Of a stretch of 64,000 bases of DNA, positions 13,601 to 26,689 are shown one piece after another. Within the stretch, counting starts at the first letter, position 1; the number at the start of each line of letters is the position of its first letter. The stretch comes from Owenia fusiformis (lineage: Eukaryota; Annelida; Polychaeta; Sabellida; Oweniidae). The DNA lies in the NCBI GenBank assembly GCA_903813345.2, contig CAIIXF020000006.1, forward strand, positions 19,041,936-19,105,935, given 5' to 3'. The translations under genes and the position numbers were made by a program. The notes under the pieces were generated by a model, which was given only the letters and a program-made list of their open reading frames with translations, did no database searches and was not told where the DNA came from.

Positions 13601-16600
13601 CTTATATGTTGTAATTTATTGGAGAGCAAGGAGGATTGGCTCCCACAATGCAACATCAATAAATGTCAATATGGCCAATCTATGCCAATATGGCAAATAA
13701 ATTGATGTCCAAAATGTAGTTATTGAATATTTCTATTATAAAAACCAACCATCAATTTTACTTTGATTGGCCTAACAACAATTCAGAAACTAATATCAAT
13801 TATTAACGGTTACCTGTATTTTACAGGTGACCAGGCGACCCAGGCGGGCGCTTTTATTTTTTTCATAGGGGTGGTAGGATAAACACATCCGCCTGGGTGC
13901 TTGCCCGCCGGTAAAATACAGGTAACCATCATTAATAAGGGAAATAAATATATGTTCTGTTAATATGCTACTAGTATTCTGTGTAATATCCTTGCATTTG
14001 AAAGAACTACCTATAGTAAGCATTTCGTTATAATATAAATTGTGGAAAACATTCCTGTTCCCAAACACTACTTTATTCCTTGCTATATATCCCATCAATT
14101 CTATTTCACATTTTGAAACAAGATCATGATATTCTATGCAATGGTATAATTGCCTCGGGAACAGCCACATGTAGGCTGTAATGAGAGAGTGTCCTTAAAT
14201 GAAATGCAGGGAACATGTTTCCAAATACAAAATAAACTGAAAGAAGAAGAAAAAGGCATGAAATAGGCATGAACTCAACATTTTGAATTATAAGAAATAC
14301 CACTAAATCTGACAACCCATTCAAATTTTCATGAGCTATTATGTAGAATAAGCAAAATGTAAAAGATATGTTTTAACAGAAATGGGATTTATGGGTGTGG
14401 TCTCAGCCTACCTGTTAAATGATACATTGTTATGAGATTTTTCAGATGATGGATGGATCAGGTAATTTCATGTACATGTATATACATACAGAATGTAGAA
14501 AGGCTAATAATGAATCTAGGCTCAGTAATAATGACTAAACCCATAGATACACTGGTATCCTTGTTAACAAGCAATCATATATGTGTGAGCGTGATGTCGT
14601 TGAGAATGAGTTACACTTTCTCATGGAGTGTTCACTCCATCAACTAAGAATTAACTTATTTGAGAAAGCCAGGTTTCACATAACCAATGTTAACTCACTA
14701 TCTAGTTTTGGTAAGAAGCTAAATGCTCTCATGACAAATGAAAATCTCACACAAACACACTATTTTATCGATTCATACGTCGCATTAGATTTTACACTTT
14801 ATAATACATGTACATGTATTTAAATGGATATCCAGCCTCTTGTAAGTCGAATGCCTGCCTGTATACTGAACATCTCTCATGCATTCTGATACTCAGCTTT
14901 CTGTTTTACTTAAAACATGGCTGCCATGAGGAGAAAAGGGTTGTCATGGTTTTTCACAATGTCTCTCATGCATTTTTCTAACAGTTAACAGTTTTTCTGG
15001 TATTTCTATATAATTTCTAGTATTTATTACAAGAATGTTTATTTCATTTTTTCTTTATCTCACCATTTTAAGATTATTTCCTATCCAACCCTTTAGATTA
15101 TAATGTAATGTAATAAGTAGAAAAATAAGAAATTAGTACTTAAGCTGAAGCTGTTTTTAAAAATGTGGAATCAAACTCTTAAAAAGTGTAAACATAAACA
15201 TCATGACATTTTCTCATTTTTTCATTTCATAATTTTCATTAAAGGCTCCAATGCCAGTTTTTTGTAAGAATAAATCTGTTATAAATAGATAACTAGAAGA
15301 TGACATTCTAATTGGTATCTGAGCATCCTGCATTCAACTGATTGTGATTTATGTCGATTTAGACGTATTATGTCGCTATGGTAACATATACTTCCTACTT
15401 TTTGCCCTTCACAATATCAATATACTTCAACTTGACTTCTCAAAACCAGCACTTTGTCCACATTCTTAGAATAGTCAGTCAGAAAAACAACTACCCAATC
15501 AGAATTAGGGTCACTGTTCTCTGCCTATACAAAGCTGACATTTATGAAATATTTAAACTTAGAAGGCTATGAATATGAAAGCTACTTTACTGTAATCATT
15601 ATCATATAAGGATCAACATGGTAAGAACAAGTGAGATGTTCAGAGGTGTCTAAAGCTATCTCCTTTGAATAAAGGATAATAAGCCCATTTTCAAAATGTC
15701 ATCTTATATTGATTTGCCTTATATGGAGTTGTTCTGGATTATAAAATGAATTAGCCTTACCGGTTGTAATAAATATTTTATTAGATAATACTAATTTCTA
15801 ATGGTTCAAAACAATGCGCAATGCAATAATTAACTAGATAACGGCAACTCCGCGGAGTAGCACATCCCAACGAACAAAATATCAATTAGCGAATTCCAAT
15901 CAATTATACTCATTACTTTGGTTAAAATTGAAAAAATTAGATTTTAGAATTGCGAATTCCTGCAAAGCAGCCATTTTGAATTTTCTGAGATACAAATCTG
16001 AAAAATAATACCATAATTGTGATCTACTCCAAAATTCCTTCAATTTGAGTATAATATAGCCATACTTTGAAGGGATCGAAAAATTATTGCGAAATCTTAC
16101 ATTAGACGGCCATTTTGAATTTTACGAGGCTCGAATCAGAAAAAAGATACAATATTTGCAATCTACTCTTAATTCCCTTTCATTTGAGTATAATAAAGCT
16201 ATACTTTAGAAAGATCTAAAAATTAGCAAAAATTTCTGTTTTCCTGTCCCCCCTGTTTTTTGCGTAAAACTATTCACCAATATACATCTTTCCACTAAAT
16301 ATGAAGAAAATCCGTCTACTGGTATTTGAGTTATCTTCCGGACAGACGGACGGACTGACTGACTGACTGACGGACGGACGGACGGACGTCATTTGTTGTT
16401 GCTGCATTGGTTTCTTCATTCATTTTCTTCTTTCTTTGTCTTGATTTGATTGCGATGTTACTTATCTTTCTTCAGGGTCCACAGACTTGAGACTGCGCAT
16501 AGGTGGGTTAAACGTTTTGATCCGGCCGGAAAACTCTCCCCTTCCCCTTACTGTTGGTGGTCTTATGCTGATTTGTCCTCTTAGTTTACCCTCTTTGCGG

Positions 16601-19600
16601 ACGGACGGACGGACGGACGGAGGGCTTCACTATATCCCTACCGAACTTCGTTCGTTGGGATAATTAGTATCATGAAATAAGTATGATAGATAAATCATCT
16701 GAGTTCCCATAAAAGGTTTTCTGTAACATATACCCTTTTAATAATTAAAGAATATTGATCAAAGTGAATAATATAAACTGAGCATTTTTAATATTGGGAA
16801 TAACCTTTTTTCTTGGGGTATCATCTACATGTACCCTCTATGTATCTAACTGCTAAAAATATCATATGTTAGAAATACTATGCTATATGGTGCTTATATA
16901 TATATTTCTTCCTTTCTTTTCTCCTAACTTTCTATCTTTCAAAAACAGTTTAATATTGTCATCTTGAACATGTAATATAATCATATATAACTATTTTTAC
17001 CTGTATGGGGGTCAGTTGCCTGTAAACTGAATACTGATGAAAATTACAAATAAACTTCTTTGCAAACTGTGAACTGTAAGTGTTCAAAGTATTTTGGCCA
17101 CACAATCTTAACAGTATTATTTGAAATTCTCAATTTGATGCTATCCAGTAACTTCAATGTAAAAATGATCTCATTCTAAAAAGAGGCAATATGGTATAGA
17201 ATGATAACAGTTCCTGACAGGAAACACTTATAAAAAACAACTCAAATATCATGTCACATTTATATTAATTTCATAGATAACTGTACTGAATCATCAATGT
17301 GTATTTGGAATATGCAATACTTTATACATACATGTAGTCTGTAATTGGGTGGAGCTTGGATTTGATATGCCTTTTCCAAGGACTTTAAACTTGCACATAT
17401 ATATTCTATGAACATTTTGGTTCCAAAATACAAGCCTTTAATCATTTGTTAGAAAATAGTGTTTCCTTTTACTTATGACTTCTTTTTCAATCTTTTTATT
17501 TTATCCCCCTTTGGCCAATAACTATACAGACTGATATAAATAACTTAAATAATAAAGCACATATATCTCTGGACACTCTTCTCACAATTATCCGAATGGC
17601 TTATTTCTGCTTAAAATATCAGTCTGTTCATTCTTATCTCTCAAAATTCTCTCTAAAATTTGAATGAAGTAAATTATATTTTTGCATTTCTCTACAATTT
17701 AGAGTATAGATATTGTCTCTGTATACTTTATTCCTTGGTGAATCCACTAATTCCTACTTTATTTCACATTTCTAAACATGACCCATATGATACTACATTG
17801 CATTACATTATGGTCAGGTATTGATTTCAGATTATGACAAAGTCTGTTCTTCACTTTCTCCAGATAACACTATTTGCTAGAAAATGATAAGTGTTAATAA
17901 ATGATATAAAAGCCACTAAGAAGTATCCATTGAGATCCTTTGATGTAATTTCACAGAGTTTACAAGACCCTTGAGGAATACATGGAAAATGTATAAAATA
18001 TGAATAAGATAGAATGCTTTGTGTGTTACCCTGAGCTCATGTGCATATCCTCTGACAATGAACGATCATTAAATACACTTTAGCCTCAACCAATCATTGA
18101 CATGTTTCTCGTTCCTGAGTAAAGGTTTCCTTAATAAACAAGTTTACTCAATAAACCATCTGTAAATGTATACAGAAATCGGCTGGCTCTTACAACTCGG
18201 TGGTTTATATCACTCATTTAAAGAGGAAAAGGTGACATATATCAATCTTGCATTTTAGGGTACAATACTTAATAAGGTATACTGTTCTACAGACAGACTA
18301 GTGCACAGTCACAGGAACTCAAGGCCATTAGGTGATCATTCCATGAAATATATAAATGAATGAAACATAAACAATCCATTTCTAGGGACTGTTTATCTGA
18401 CTGAGTATACAGCTATAAAAGGCATACCGAGAGCTAATATGTTTTTAGAACATGTACCAGTAAATCATAGCATCAAAAAATCAATTCTGAGTAAGTAGAT
18501 CATACACTGTTACATGCATATTGCATTTGCACAATATACATGCATACCAACAGCTAGTGATACATGATCTAGAAAGGAAAGGATTGTGCATATTGTACAT
18601 TTTCATCTCACTTGGTCCATTAAATGATAGCCTTCCAAAAGTTAACTTCATAAAATTAGGAATAAATTAGATTTAAAGTGTATCAGAATAGTCAGAAAAT
18701 CACAATATACCATTATCTACCTATTAGTCACTGAGCTTCATTTCACATTGAAACTCTGATGAAGTTCATAGCAACAAAACTTTAAAATCATTTTTGGTAG
18801 TTAGAGGGAAGTATTAATAGTCAATGGTCATTCAGGGTAATGAAATGTCATTGTAGTCATGTTTTATTACGCAAACATAGAAAATTATAGCCCTCTTGGC
18901 ATTTTTTCATAATTTCAGTCTTACATTCAACACTGTTATCATTTTAATAAACTGCTCTCTACTTGTATTCATGGATATAGATGAAATGAATACTTGGGTT
19001 CTATTTCAATTTTTCCCACTCAGCTCCCATATTCAGTCCAGCTCTTATAGGTGAACACCTCCATACTTGAACATTTTCTGCTGATCCAAATTGTGTTTTT
19101 TCATCAAAATGTTTCTACATGTATCTGGATATCTTTATCCATGGTAAAACTTGTAAATATTATTCAAAATAAAGGAATCCAGATTACTTACCACATTTGA
19201 AACATTTCTCGTGCCATTTCTTCCCTGCAGCGCTTCTTTCCTCTTGAAAATACACTCTGTCTCCACACTTGGGACAAATAGGGGCACCCGACATAGTCAC
19301 TGATTTCTGCAAATAAATACACACAGTCTGTAAATGTGTCATTATATCCTATACAAGTAATTAGATATAAAATCTAACAATTTCATTATTACAATAACCA
19401 TAATCAAATAGCTCTTACAAATATGAAATTCCTTTTTCCCATTTCCGTAACAATTAACTGTTGAGTGTATTCAAGTAAATCGAAAACTTTAACATATTCT
19501 GAAGAACCATTTGAAAAACCATTAACTACTATACATGTAATTTTAAGTATGGATCATAGCCATACCAAGCTAATTTTAGCTTACAGGGCACTTAAATTTG

Positions 19601-19765
19601 GCTGGTTTTTAATTTTGACATTTGTATTTTAATGTTTACATGCCATCCAAGCTGAGTAGAGAGAAACCAATGAAGAGCAGATTAAATACCAAACCACCAC
19701 AACTATAATATGAGAACATTTTCTGTTTAAATTATTCAGTAATTCAGCAATTCACTTACCACCAT
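7585..19765 (-). CDS. Mlp84B-like: Muscle LIM protein with three LIM domains (CSRP/Mlp84B family)
   Basis: Eight coding exons, read downwards: 19765-19760, 19306-19192, 13382-13230, 12527-12372, 11890-11722, 11285-11105, 10671-10578, 7664-7585. Phases agree at every join, giving 317 aa. Three LIM zinc-binding domains are visible: C13-C16-H34-C37-C40-C43-C65-C68, then C116 to C167, then C241 to C293. Each is followed by the family's glycine-rich GPKGYG segment. Proteins of this family act as adaptors at Z-discs and actin filaments in muscle. The start at 19765 is chosen because exon 1 encodes only Met-Val before a GTAAGT donor and joins in frame; a second in-frame Met lies at residue 7. Drosophila Mlp84B has five LIM domains, vertebrate CSRPs two; three is intermediate. 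An alternative last exon is listed separately. Confidence 0.92.
8515..9404. repeat. Interspersed repeat with atcccaac / gttgggat ends, copy 1
   Basis: It starts near ggagtagcaaatcccaac and ends in cgaacttcgttcgttgggat. Inside are 'gccattttgaattt' stretches and a gacagacggac-type microsatellite near 9318-9355. The same order of blocks recurs at 15840-16662. It lies in the last intron of the LIM gene. No coding potential; the class is unknown to me. Confidence 0.6.
9880..9956 (-). CDS. Mlp84B-like: Alternative (proximal) last exon of the LIM gene
   Basis: A TTTTCCAG acceptor at 9960-9957 is followed in phase 1 by [10 protein letters not shown] and a Gly-rich tail ending HK and TAG. It completes the third LIM domain just as exon 7664-7585 does, giving 316 aa instead of 317. 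The tail (CYSKNFGP, then GYGHGSGSL) resembles the vertebrate CSRP ending (CYAKNFGP). Its reading frame, phase and retained Cys ligand argue for a used alternative exon rather than a relic. It lies in the intron between 10578 and 7664. Confidence 0.8.
12845..13165. mobile_element. MITE-like inverted-repeat element (taactaccct ends)
   Basis: The left end taactaccctttgcc pairs with ggcagagggtagttta at the right. A diverged copy in the opposite orientation lies at about 53410-53690, sharing cgttcgacttc, cttcttaaaaga and cgctgattggt blocks. It lies in a LIM gene intron; no coding capacity. Confidence 0.65.
14500..14823 (+). pseudogene. LINE reverse-transcriptase C-terminal relic
   Basis: The frame from 14581 begins [18 protein letters not shown], which resembles the Cys/His motif (C, then E-x-HFL-x-C) at the end of ORF2 in CR1/Jockey-like LINEs. 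Upstream frames are broken, so this is a decayed fragment in the large second intron of the LIM gene, on the opposite strand. Confidence 0.5.
15840..16662. repeat. Interspersed repeat with atcccaac / gttgggat ends, copy 2
   Basis: Same block order as 8515-9404: a ggagtagcacatcccaacga start, ccattttgaatttt blocks, and a cgaacttcgttcgttgggat end. The (gacg)n microsatellite is split by about 200 bp of unrelated sequence (16388-16595) with (gacg)n on both sides. It lies in a LIM gene intron. Confidence 0.65.
16663..19180. other. Remainder of LIM gene intron 2, nothing recognised
   Basis: AT-rich unique sequence without a further LIM exon that I could find on the minus strand. Open frames here are short and show no family features. 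Confidence 0.5.
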
Positions 19766-19857
19766 TTTGTATTTTAAAAACTGTTTCAACTTCCCAAAAA
19801 GATCACGTCTTGTTTCAAATCTATTAAATGTTTTCTGTTAGAATCGTAATGATAGTT

Positions 19858-19865
19858 TTTATATA
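19858..19865 (-). promoter_or_regulatory. Possible TATA box of the LIM gene
   Basis: On the minus strand TATATAAA lies about 95 bp upstream of the first ATG (19765). Transcription starting about 30 bp downstream would leave a 5' UTR of about 65 nt. Muscle structural genes often have TATA promoters. The position is right but the match is not proof in AT-rich DNA. Confidence 0.4.
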
Positions 19866-21221
19866 TGACTTATTCAAAGGTTATTTGTTGACAAAACAAC
19901 AATGAAAAAATACCTGGTTTAAATCACTTAATATATATGACCATTTCCTTCCAATACAAATCACCACACAAATATTTCAAGAAGTTTTGTCCTCAATTTT
20001 TCAAACCATATAAGGGCAATTCTTATCTTGAATACAAAAGTGGAGGAACTTAATCTTATGTATTGTATATACTGAAAAACTATTTATTCAAATACTATAA
20101 TAGATAAAGTGGAGCCATTCATGCTACTGTTAAGTTGTTCACCTATAGAGTAAATAAACAAATATTTGAAGTCTGACAAATAACTGAAGTTTCGATTGTG
20201 CCAAATGTAATACAGATTTTTTTCATATACTTCCATAAATAAATGTATTTGTTGGATAATTAACTATATTAATTAGTTGAGAAGAGTTACACATTGAACA
20301 AAAAAGTGTAATATTACGACCCCAAGGATTAATGTCCCAGGGAAATTGATCTCGTGGAAAAGGATTCCTTAAGGGACCATCAAACAGTCACATTCTTTAA
20401 AACAGTGCTAACTTAACCTCCCAAATATTGCTTTTTTATTCTGATCAAGTGGTATATTGTTTTGATCAAAGTCAATTTTTCTACCTGCATATTTGGCCTA
20501 GACGCAATTAGGCATTTTGTTATTTATTTATTCAATGATGAATTACACCCTATTCAAAGAGAATGGACCATTTCTGTATGTAACGAAGGAGAAATGGTGA
20601 CGAAATTTTGCAATGTCAGACCAGCTCATCGCAAATTACCATCACATTTCTCTTCTTTGCAATTCTGATCGCAGATTAGAAAACATATGTTTCGCATCAG
20701 ATAGAAATCTAAAATAAATGAATTTAACCTCTTGACTTAATAACTCAGAGTGACGAGATTTTCCGTCACCTAAGAGATGACCTTGAAACCTAGAGTGACG
20801 AGATAATCTGTCATATATTCTTTTAATAAAATTGCTCTAATTTAAACAATTTTCATCCAATTTACACAAAAATGTTTTTAAAAGTGTAGAATTGATCTCT
20901 GTCAACTAATTTCACTAATAAATAGAGCATCACTTGCTGTATATGTATGACGTAAAATGTCTAAAACTGGCAAATATGAGAAATTCTCTGGTTTCAAATA
21001 GATTTAGAGCCTCTGTAAAGAAGGGGAGTCATGTATCCATGACTCATAGCCTAAATACAAAGAGATGAAATATATTTTAGGTGAAAAAGACATGAAAACA
21101 AACCTTGATAACATTTTTATATGCAATATCGTTTTATTACATACAAGTGTAAAGAAATACCTTAGTATAATAACTTGGATAACTTAGTATTCTGCTATTA
21201 ACTTTAAGAAACTATATCAAA
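19866..21221. other. Divergent intergenic region between LIM and EF-hand genes
   Basis: The two genes are transcribed away from each other from this 1.4-kb stretch, so it probably holds both promoters. It contains a diverged inverted-repeat element at about 20727-21015 related to 6262-6550. No clear muscle enhancer cluster was identified by eye. Confidence 0.5.
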
Positions 21222-23399
21222 ATGGCTGATAAACCTGAAAACTCTTGTGATGATAAACAGAAGTCGGAGGCAAGGAGGATTGGCTCCCAGAGTGCACCAC
21301 CGATATTCTGTCCCATATATGGGTATGTCGTAATACAAAATTCGAATTCAAACAGCCGCCATTTTGTTCACTTCAACATTTAAATCGTGAATTTTGGTCT
21401 TATTTCCAAACGAAAAATTCCAAAACTCACAAGAAACGATCGAGATATTGGTTCGAATCTTTTGAACTGTTTATTTTGAATTTATAGTCGGTTTTAATTT
21501 CAGAAAATAACGACATTTCGACGTTTTCATTGTTGGAAAATATCGAGTTTCGATCCTGGGAGCCAATCCTCCTTGAGTCGGAGGTGAATATGATTTTTTG
21601 TAATGCGCTTATGGTTGTCTGGGGGGGGGGTCACTTGACACAGTTTCTTTTGCATTTGATCGTTGTATATTTCAGTTTATTTATACATTTTCAGATCAGA
21701 CAAATGCCTCAATTATGGCTACGGAAGATGATTACGATGATTGATGCCTGGGATTTGGACAAAGATGGGTATGTTGGGTATGATGATGTAATGAACATAG
21801 CATATAAGTTTATCCAAGTTGGTGAGTAACATTAATGATATAATTAAGGATTTAAGCCCTGGACTAGGTGCATTGTTTACCACGAAGGTGTTGTTTCCAA
21901 ACCTTTGTATGACCGCGCAGTGGGAATGCAAAGTTTAGGAAACAATGCCTGAGTGGAATGAAGCAGCTACAATGCATTGAGTTTGGACTTAAGTTCTTTT
22001 CACACATTGCAATTTTTCTACAAAATCATCCAAATGGAACGGAATCACTAGAAGAACACATTTTCAATGAATTTTTTGCAAGCAAGGGTCAAGTTAGCAA
22101 GTCATCAAATCCAATGTGAAAAGCCCATTCATCACCATGACAACTGTTTATCTAGTGACCTTGCATGTGTTATTGATATTTCACACACTGTTCATAATGT
22201 GAATACTCTGTTCTGATTGGCTGGAATCGGACACACCTTCCTTAGCTATATGTGAATTTTACTAAATCTAAGAAATAAAAAAATGAAAAACAAAAATTAA
22301 GAGAAAAAAATTAATAAATAAAGCAGAACTTTAAGTGTTCAGAAAAGTTACAATTCTTTATGAAAATAAAAAATCACTCAGCTTAGCATCATAGGTAAGC
22401 CAAAGGTAAGGTCAAACTATAAAACTGTCATTTGCACTACTGAGACTAAATGAGTAGTCAGTTTCCATTCAGGCAGTTAAGGGAGGGGGGGGGTGTATAG
22501 GGATATTGTATATCATATAAGAGGGTGAAAAATTTATTGTAATATTGTATAAGAGGGGGCAAACTTTATTGTATGTAATTACTAATTATGAAGAAATTGT
22601 ATGGAAAATCTGATATCCACAATTAAGCAGTCAATTTTAGGTAATTTTAACATGACATCTGATTTGACAATCAAGCAGTAAATTTAAATTTTAGGTAAAT
22701 TTGATGGAAATTCTGCAGATAATGTAATAGAGTTTTACAGAGGTGGACTAAAGCACTCAAGTGATAACCCCTTTGAAGAAATTGTCCAATCGACATCCAT
22801 GTCAGATCAGCTAGTGGCGATTTGGAGGACCAAAGATAATCCATCTGCATTGAAGTTGATTTGCAAATTGTATTCTGATATGTTTAAGGTAAAACTGAAT
22901 GTATTACACAGCCACTAAATATCTGTGCAACAATATGGCCTGCCTGCTGATAGCAGATTCTGAAAGATATTTTGTTTTCTCCATTTAAACGTGCACAATG
23001 TTGAAAGAAAGAAATCCTTCTAATTTCTCTCACTTAACTTCTGTTAGAATATTAATCGAGAGGAGAAATATAAATTGCATCTTAGATTTTCACACATCGT
23101 CAACTTTTTAAACCTTGTGTTTAACAGAAAGGGAAGGAAAACAAGGGCCATCAACTTTTTTATTTCTATTGCAGGCTCTTGATCGCAACGCCACTGGATT
23201 TCTTACATTTGACCAGTACCTGGTGTTTTGGAACACATTCAACCTTGATAAGAGATTTGCAAAACTGCAATTTGACAACATGGATACTGACCTTGATGGA
23301 AAGATAAGTGAAGAAGAGTTTGTGAATGCTTACCTTGATTACCGTAAGAAGGAAGATGATAAACTCAATCGATTTTTTGGACCACTCTTAAAGTATTGA
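21222..23399 (+). CDS. Sarcoplasmic calcium-binding protein-like EF-hand protein
   Basis: Four exons: 21222-21269, 21695-21821, 22695-22888, 23175-23399, all in phase, 197 aa. EF-hand loops: D36-D47 (DLDKDGYVGYDD), D126-Q137 (DRNATGFLTFDQ, with Gln at the bidentate position 12) and D160-E171 (DTDLDGKISEEE, canonical). The second EF-hand position, between the first and third, is degenerate. Length, pattern and the C-terminal FFGPL motif fit invertebrate sarcoplasmic calcium-binding proteins/calexcitin, soluble Ca2+ buffers of muscle and nerve. Exon 1 is placed from its frame and the duplicated donor: its original GTGAAT donor was displaced by a transposon (21271-21575), leaving a GC donor (GAG|GCAAGG). 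Reading on through the transposon would stop at 21381-21383. Confidence 0.85.
21271..21575. mobile_element. 305-bp MITE inserted on the EF-hand gene's first splice donor
   Basis: Perfect 20-bp terminal inverted repeats (21271-21290 and 21556-21575; left end caaggaggattggctcccag). The 9-bp duplication agtcggagg flanks it at 21262-21270 and 21576-21584. A 9-bp duplication suits Mutator-like elements (inference). A partial relative of the end lies near 13626. The duplicated target includes the last coding bases of exon 1 and the first G of the donor. Confidence 0.9.
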
Positions 23400-23541
23400 A
23401 CTTGGCCGAAATACAGGAAATTGATTAGTGACATGATAATTTTAATTTAACTTTTATACTTTAACTTGAACATTTCAAGGAACGTATTCAACTATAAACT
23501 TTCTAAAATTGTAATTTTGTTCCAATACTGTGACATGGATT

Positions 23542-23547
23542 AATAAA
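23542..23547 (+). terminator. Polyadenylation signal of the EF-hand gene
   Basis: AATAAA 143 bp after the stop codon is the first strong match downstream on the coding strand and gives a plausible short 3' UTR. Confidence 0.5.
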
Positions 23548-26500
23548 AAAAAAACTCATATCAGTAACAGCTAAAACACAACATAACTTTTCATGTTCTT
23601 TATTTTATGAGGCAATATTTTATTCTTATCACAGTGTGACATTCTTTCCTCACACCTGTATGAAAGTTCTAGAATGAATTGACTAGAATATAAATGTTCG
23701 AATTGAGTGGACGTTTTTCAATTTATGGTGCCATAACTTAAAACATGACAAAAATTGCAAGCTAGGCAAAGTTATGAATTTCCAAATGTTTGTTTTACGA
23801 GTTTTTAGCCATAAAATATGCCATAAGCAAAATGGTCACTATATATGTATAACAAATCTAGCACATCCAAAACCTTATCAGATGTTGGCAAAAGTATGCT
23901 CTTGAATCTGAAGAGATCTCAGGTTGAGCAGATAACATATGTATATGTATACAGTTAAAAATGTTTGGTGACATTTCTACATGCACAGGTAGCATAAATT
24001 TCTCAGAATATTCTATAATGCCTTGCCAAGAATAAAAATGAATTTGTTGCTATTTCCAATTTTGTTAAATACTACTTATCTGTGCTAAACACAGAGCTGA
24101 GCTTTAGAGAATATATTTCTTATTTACAGTTTACGTGAAAAATGAAAATTATTGTTTTAATATTCAACTTTGTAATACAAGGGTGCGTACATGTACTTAA
24201 ATGTACTTACCTACTATGCTCTGAATCTACCACTGTGTCACTATCACTTTTTATAGCTATAATATACTCCATGCACTGGTGTATATCTATTCAATTTTCA
24301 GTCTACTCTTGATGCCCTGATTATAACTGATTGCAATATCTGTATTCACTATTTGCATGGAAGGGTGTGTCTACAACCAATCTTGATTTACAGCATTCTT
24401 TGTTATATTATATCATTCATCTTTGTTGAAATTAAATCTAACATACATATACCTACCTTTCTCTCTGGAATCAAACTAAGGTAGTCTAGTACACAGTTAA
24501 TATTGACATGACAGTTCCTGCGATTAAAGTTGTATATGTGTACTGCTTTTAAATGCAAAGTATATTGAAAAAGGGAGGAATTTGCAAGGAATAATTTATT
24601 GGGGTATGTAGAGAACACTCTGTATATTATGCAGAAATGTCAGAAACTCAAACACTTTTTTTAAATTTTAGAGAGAATTTGAATGAAATAACTGTGGATA
24701 GAATGGCGATTTTAAGCAGATGCATTCCACAGGTAGATGGTTTGTTTATGACAGGAAGGAATTCCTATATACAATATACAAAACCTCTTTTCATCATTTT
24801 ATTTTTTTCTAAAAATGTGAAAGCAGTTTATGTACTTGCATTTCTTTATCATTTTAAATTATCTACTTTATGTCTGTAATTACTTGCTAATTTCATTACA
24901 TTACCTATATTTTCCCTTATATAAAATATGGAAACATGAAATAATTCATAGGATGATTTTTACAGGTTTCTCATGTGTACATTTAATTAAGGATCTATTA
25001 AATCAAATGTCTCTTTTAGCATTGCCTGGCTAGCCTTTATAAAACCTCCCAGGTAAAACCTTTTTTGAGAATTTTTGTTTTGTCCTGTATAATTTCAATT
25101 TTGCAAATAAAGAAATGAGAGAAACATATATGGTTCAGTGTTTTTTCTCTCAGAGTCTGCTAAACAAACAATTAATTTGTATGGACAATACTGTATTATA
25201 TTATTTGTATTGAACTTGACAAGGCACTTGTATGGTATATGATACCCATAAATAATGCTTCTCTGCTCCAGGTATTCATCAACCCTATTTGACCTGAAAT
25301 GACTGTGTATGGTATAAAAGAAATTCTAAGCATACAAATGACCAAATATTGCGGTTTGAGTACTTTCTAGGACATGTCTTAACCCTATCTTTTTTGATTT
25401 AACAATCAAGGAAATATACATACCTATATCTAGGCAGATATCAGGCAAATAAATAACCTATTTTTGATTGATAAAATTATCTGTAATGTAACCAGAAATG
25501 TGTTTTTATGACAAGAATCAAACTATGATAACATAGTCGAAAGTCTCAATAAATTAAAAATATTCTCTGAAGTAAAGAATTTGACTTGTTTCTGATATGA
25601 TAACATTGTTTTATGACCTAATTTGACCCTGACCTTGAAAATTGTCCTTTTTCAGACCTCAGTAGGTCTTTTGAAATCAAGCTGACCTATATGAGTAAAA
25701 AAAAAATCAATTTAAAAAATCTACTTTTCATGGGTCCAACACCAATATTTATCATTTATTAAAAAGGAATAAGATGACTATCAATCTCAGCAATGACCAA
25801 CTGGCTATACAGAAAGTGATTAGGGCAACCAGGGTTGAAAGCCCATGGGGCAACTATATTCTGATGTTATATATTCAAGTGCTCCACGGAGCTGTCAACT
25901 TCAAACAATGATGGTAAACTAATAAAAAAAATATATGTTTATATTTTGTCTGGCTGTGTCTATTTTAATTTTGTAATCATTTCTAAATGTCGACAAATCA
26001 TGTTACACTAGCGGAAATGTCAAAGTTAAGGTCTTATTTCGAAAGCATATAAGAATGATGCGTCATTGTAGGGTAGACAAACGAAGGTATGCTCTGACGA
26101 TTCATATTCATACTGCACATTTGTAATCATATCACATTTGTTTGAAGTTCAGTTGATCATAATTTGTCACCAAAATAAAGTCATTTTTGTGGTTATACAG
26201 CAGTACATGTATATGCATTTTTTCCCTTCTTTAGGAAATCCTAAATACGTTAGACAACATGTCAGTCAACATGATTTGAACAAGGTATTAACATGCAAAA
26301 TATCACCACCTGTCATTTGTTACAGACACCAAGCACCCACTACCAAAATCCATCCACAAAGAAGTTGGAGACTATAACAACATATCACCACTTCTGTTGG
26401 TGACATAAAAACCACAACAAAATCATCGAGTATAATATACAAATTTTAGGTGATCTAGACATTATTGTAAACTATGGGCTTCAGGGGCTTCCGAGGGCTT

Positions 26501-26680
26501 TCAAACCACCATGGTTTGGTCGTGCGTTTCGGCTTGGTTACTTTCCTTTTTTCTCCCTAATAGGGTTCCCTCCTCTGACTCAGAACAGTATACAGGGGGC
26601 GCTACGTGCTCCTTTGGTGAATGAGGATGATCATCATAGGAGACTAAAGGACCCAAATTTTAGGATCTGGTATGGAAATG
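23548..26680. other. Gene-free spacer, nothing recognised
   Basis: AT-rich unique DNA with only short, featureless open frames on both strands. A GC-richer stretch at 26470-26640 has no coding sign. Confidence 0.5.
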
Positions 26681-26689
26681 CCCTCAAAT

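Noticed and set aside
21530-21829. Long open frame from ATG at 21530 into EF-hand exon 2 as the true gene start.
   Set aside because: It runs through transposon end and intron sequence with a G-run. Exon 1 at 21222 joins in frame and has the duplicated donor. It could still be a rare alternative start.
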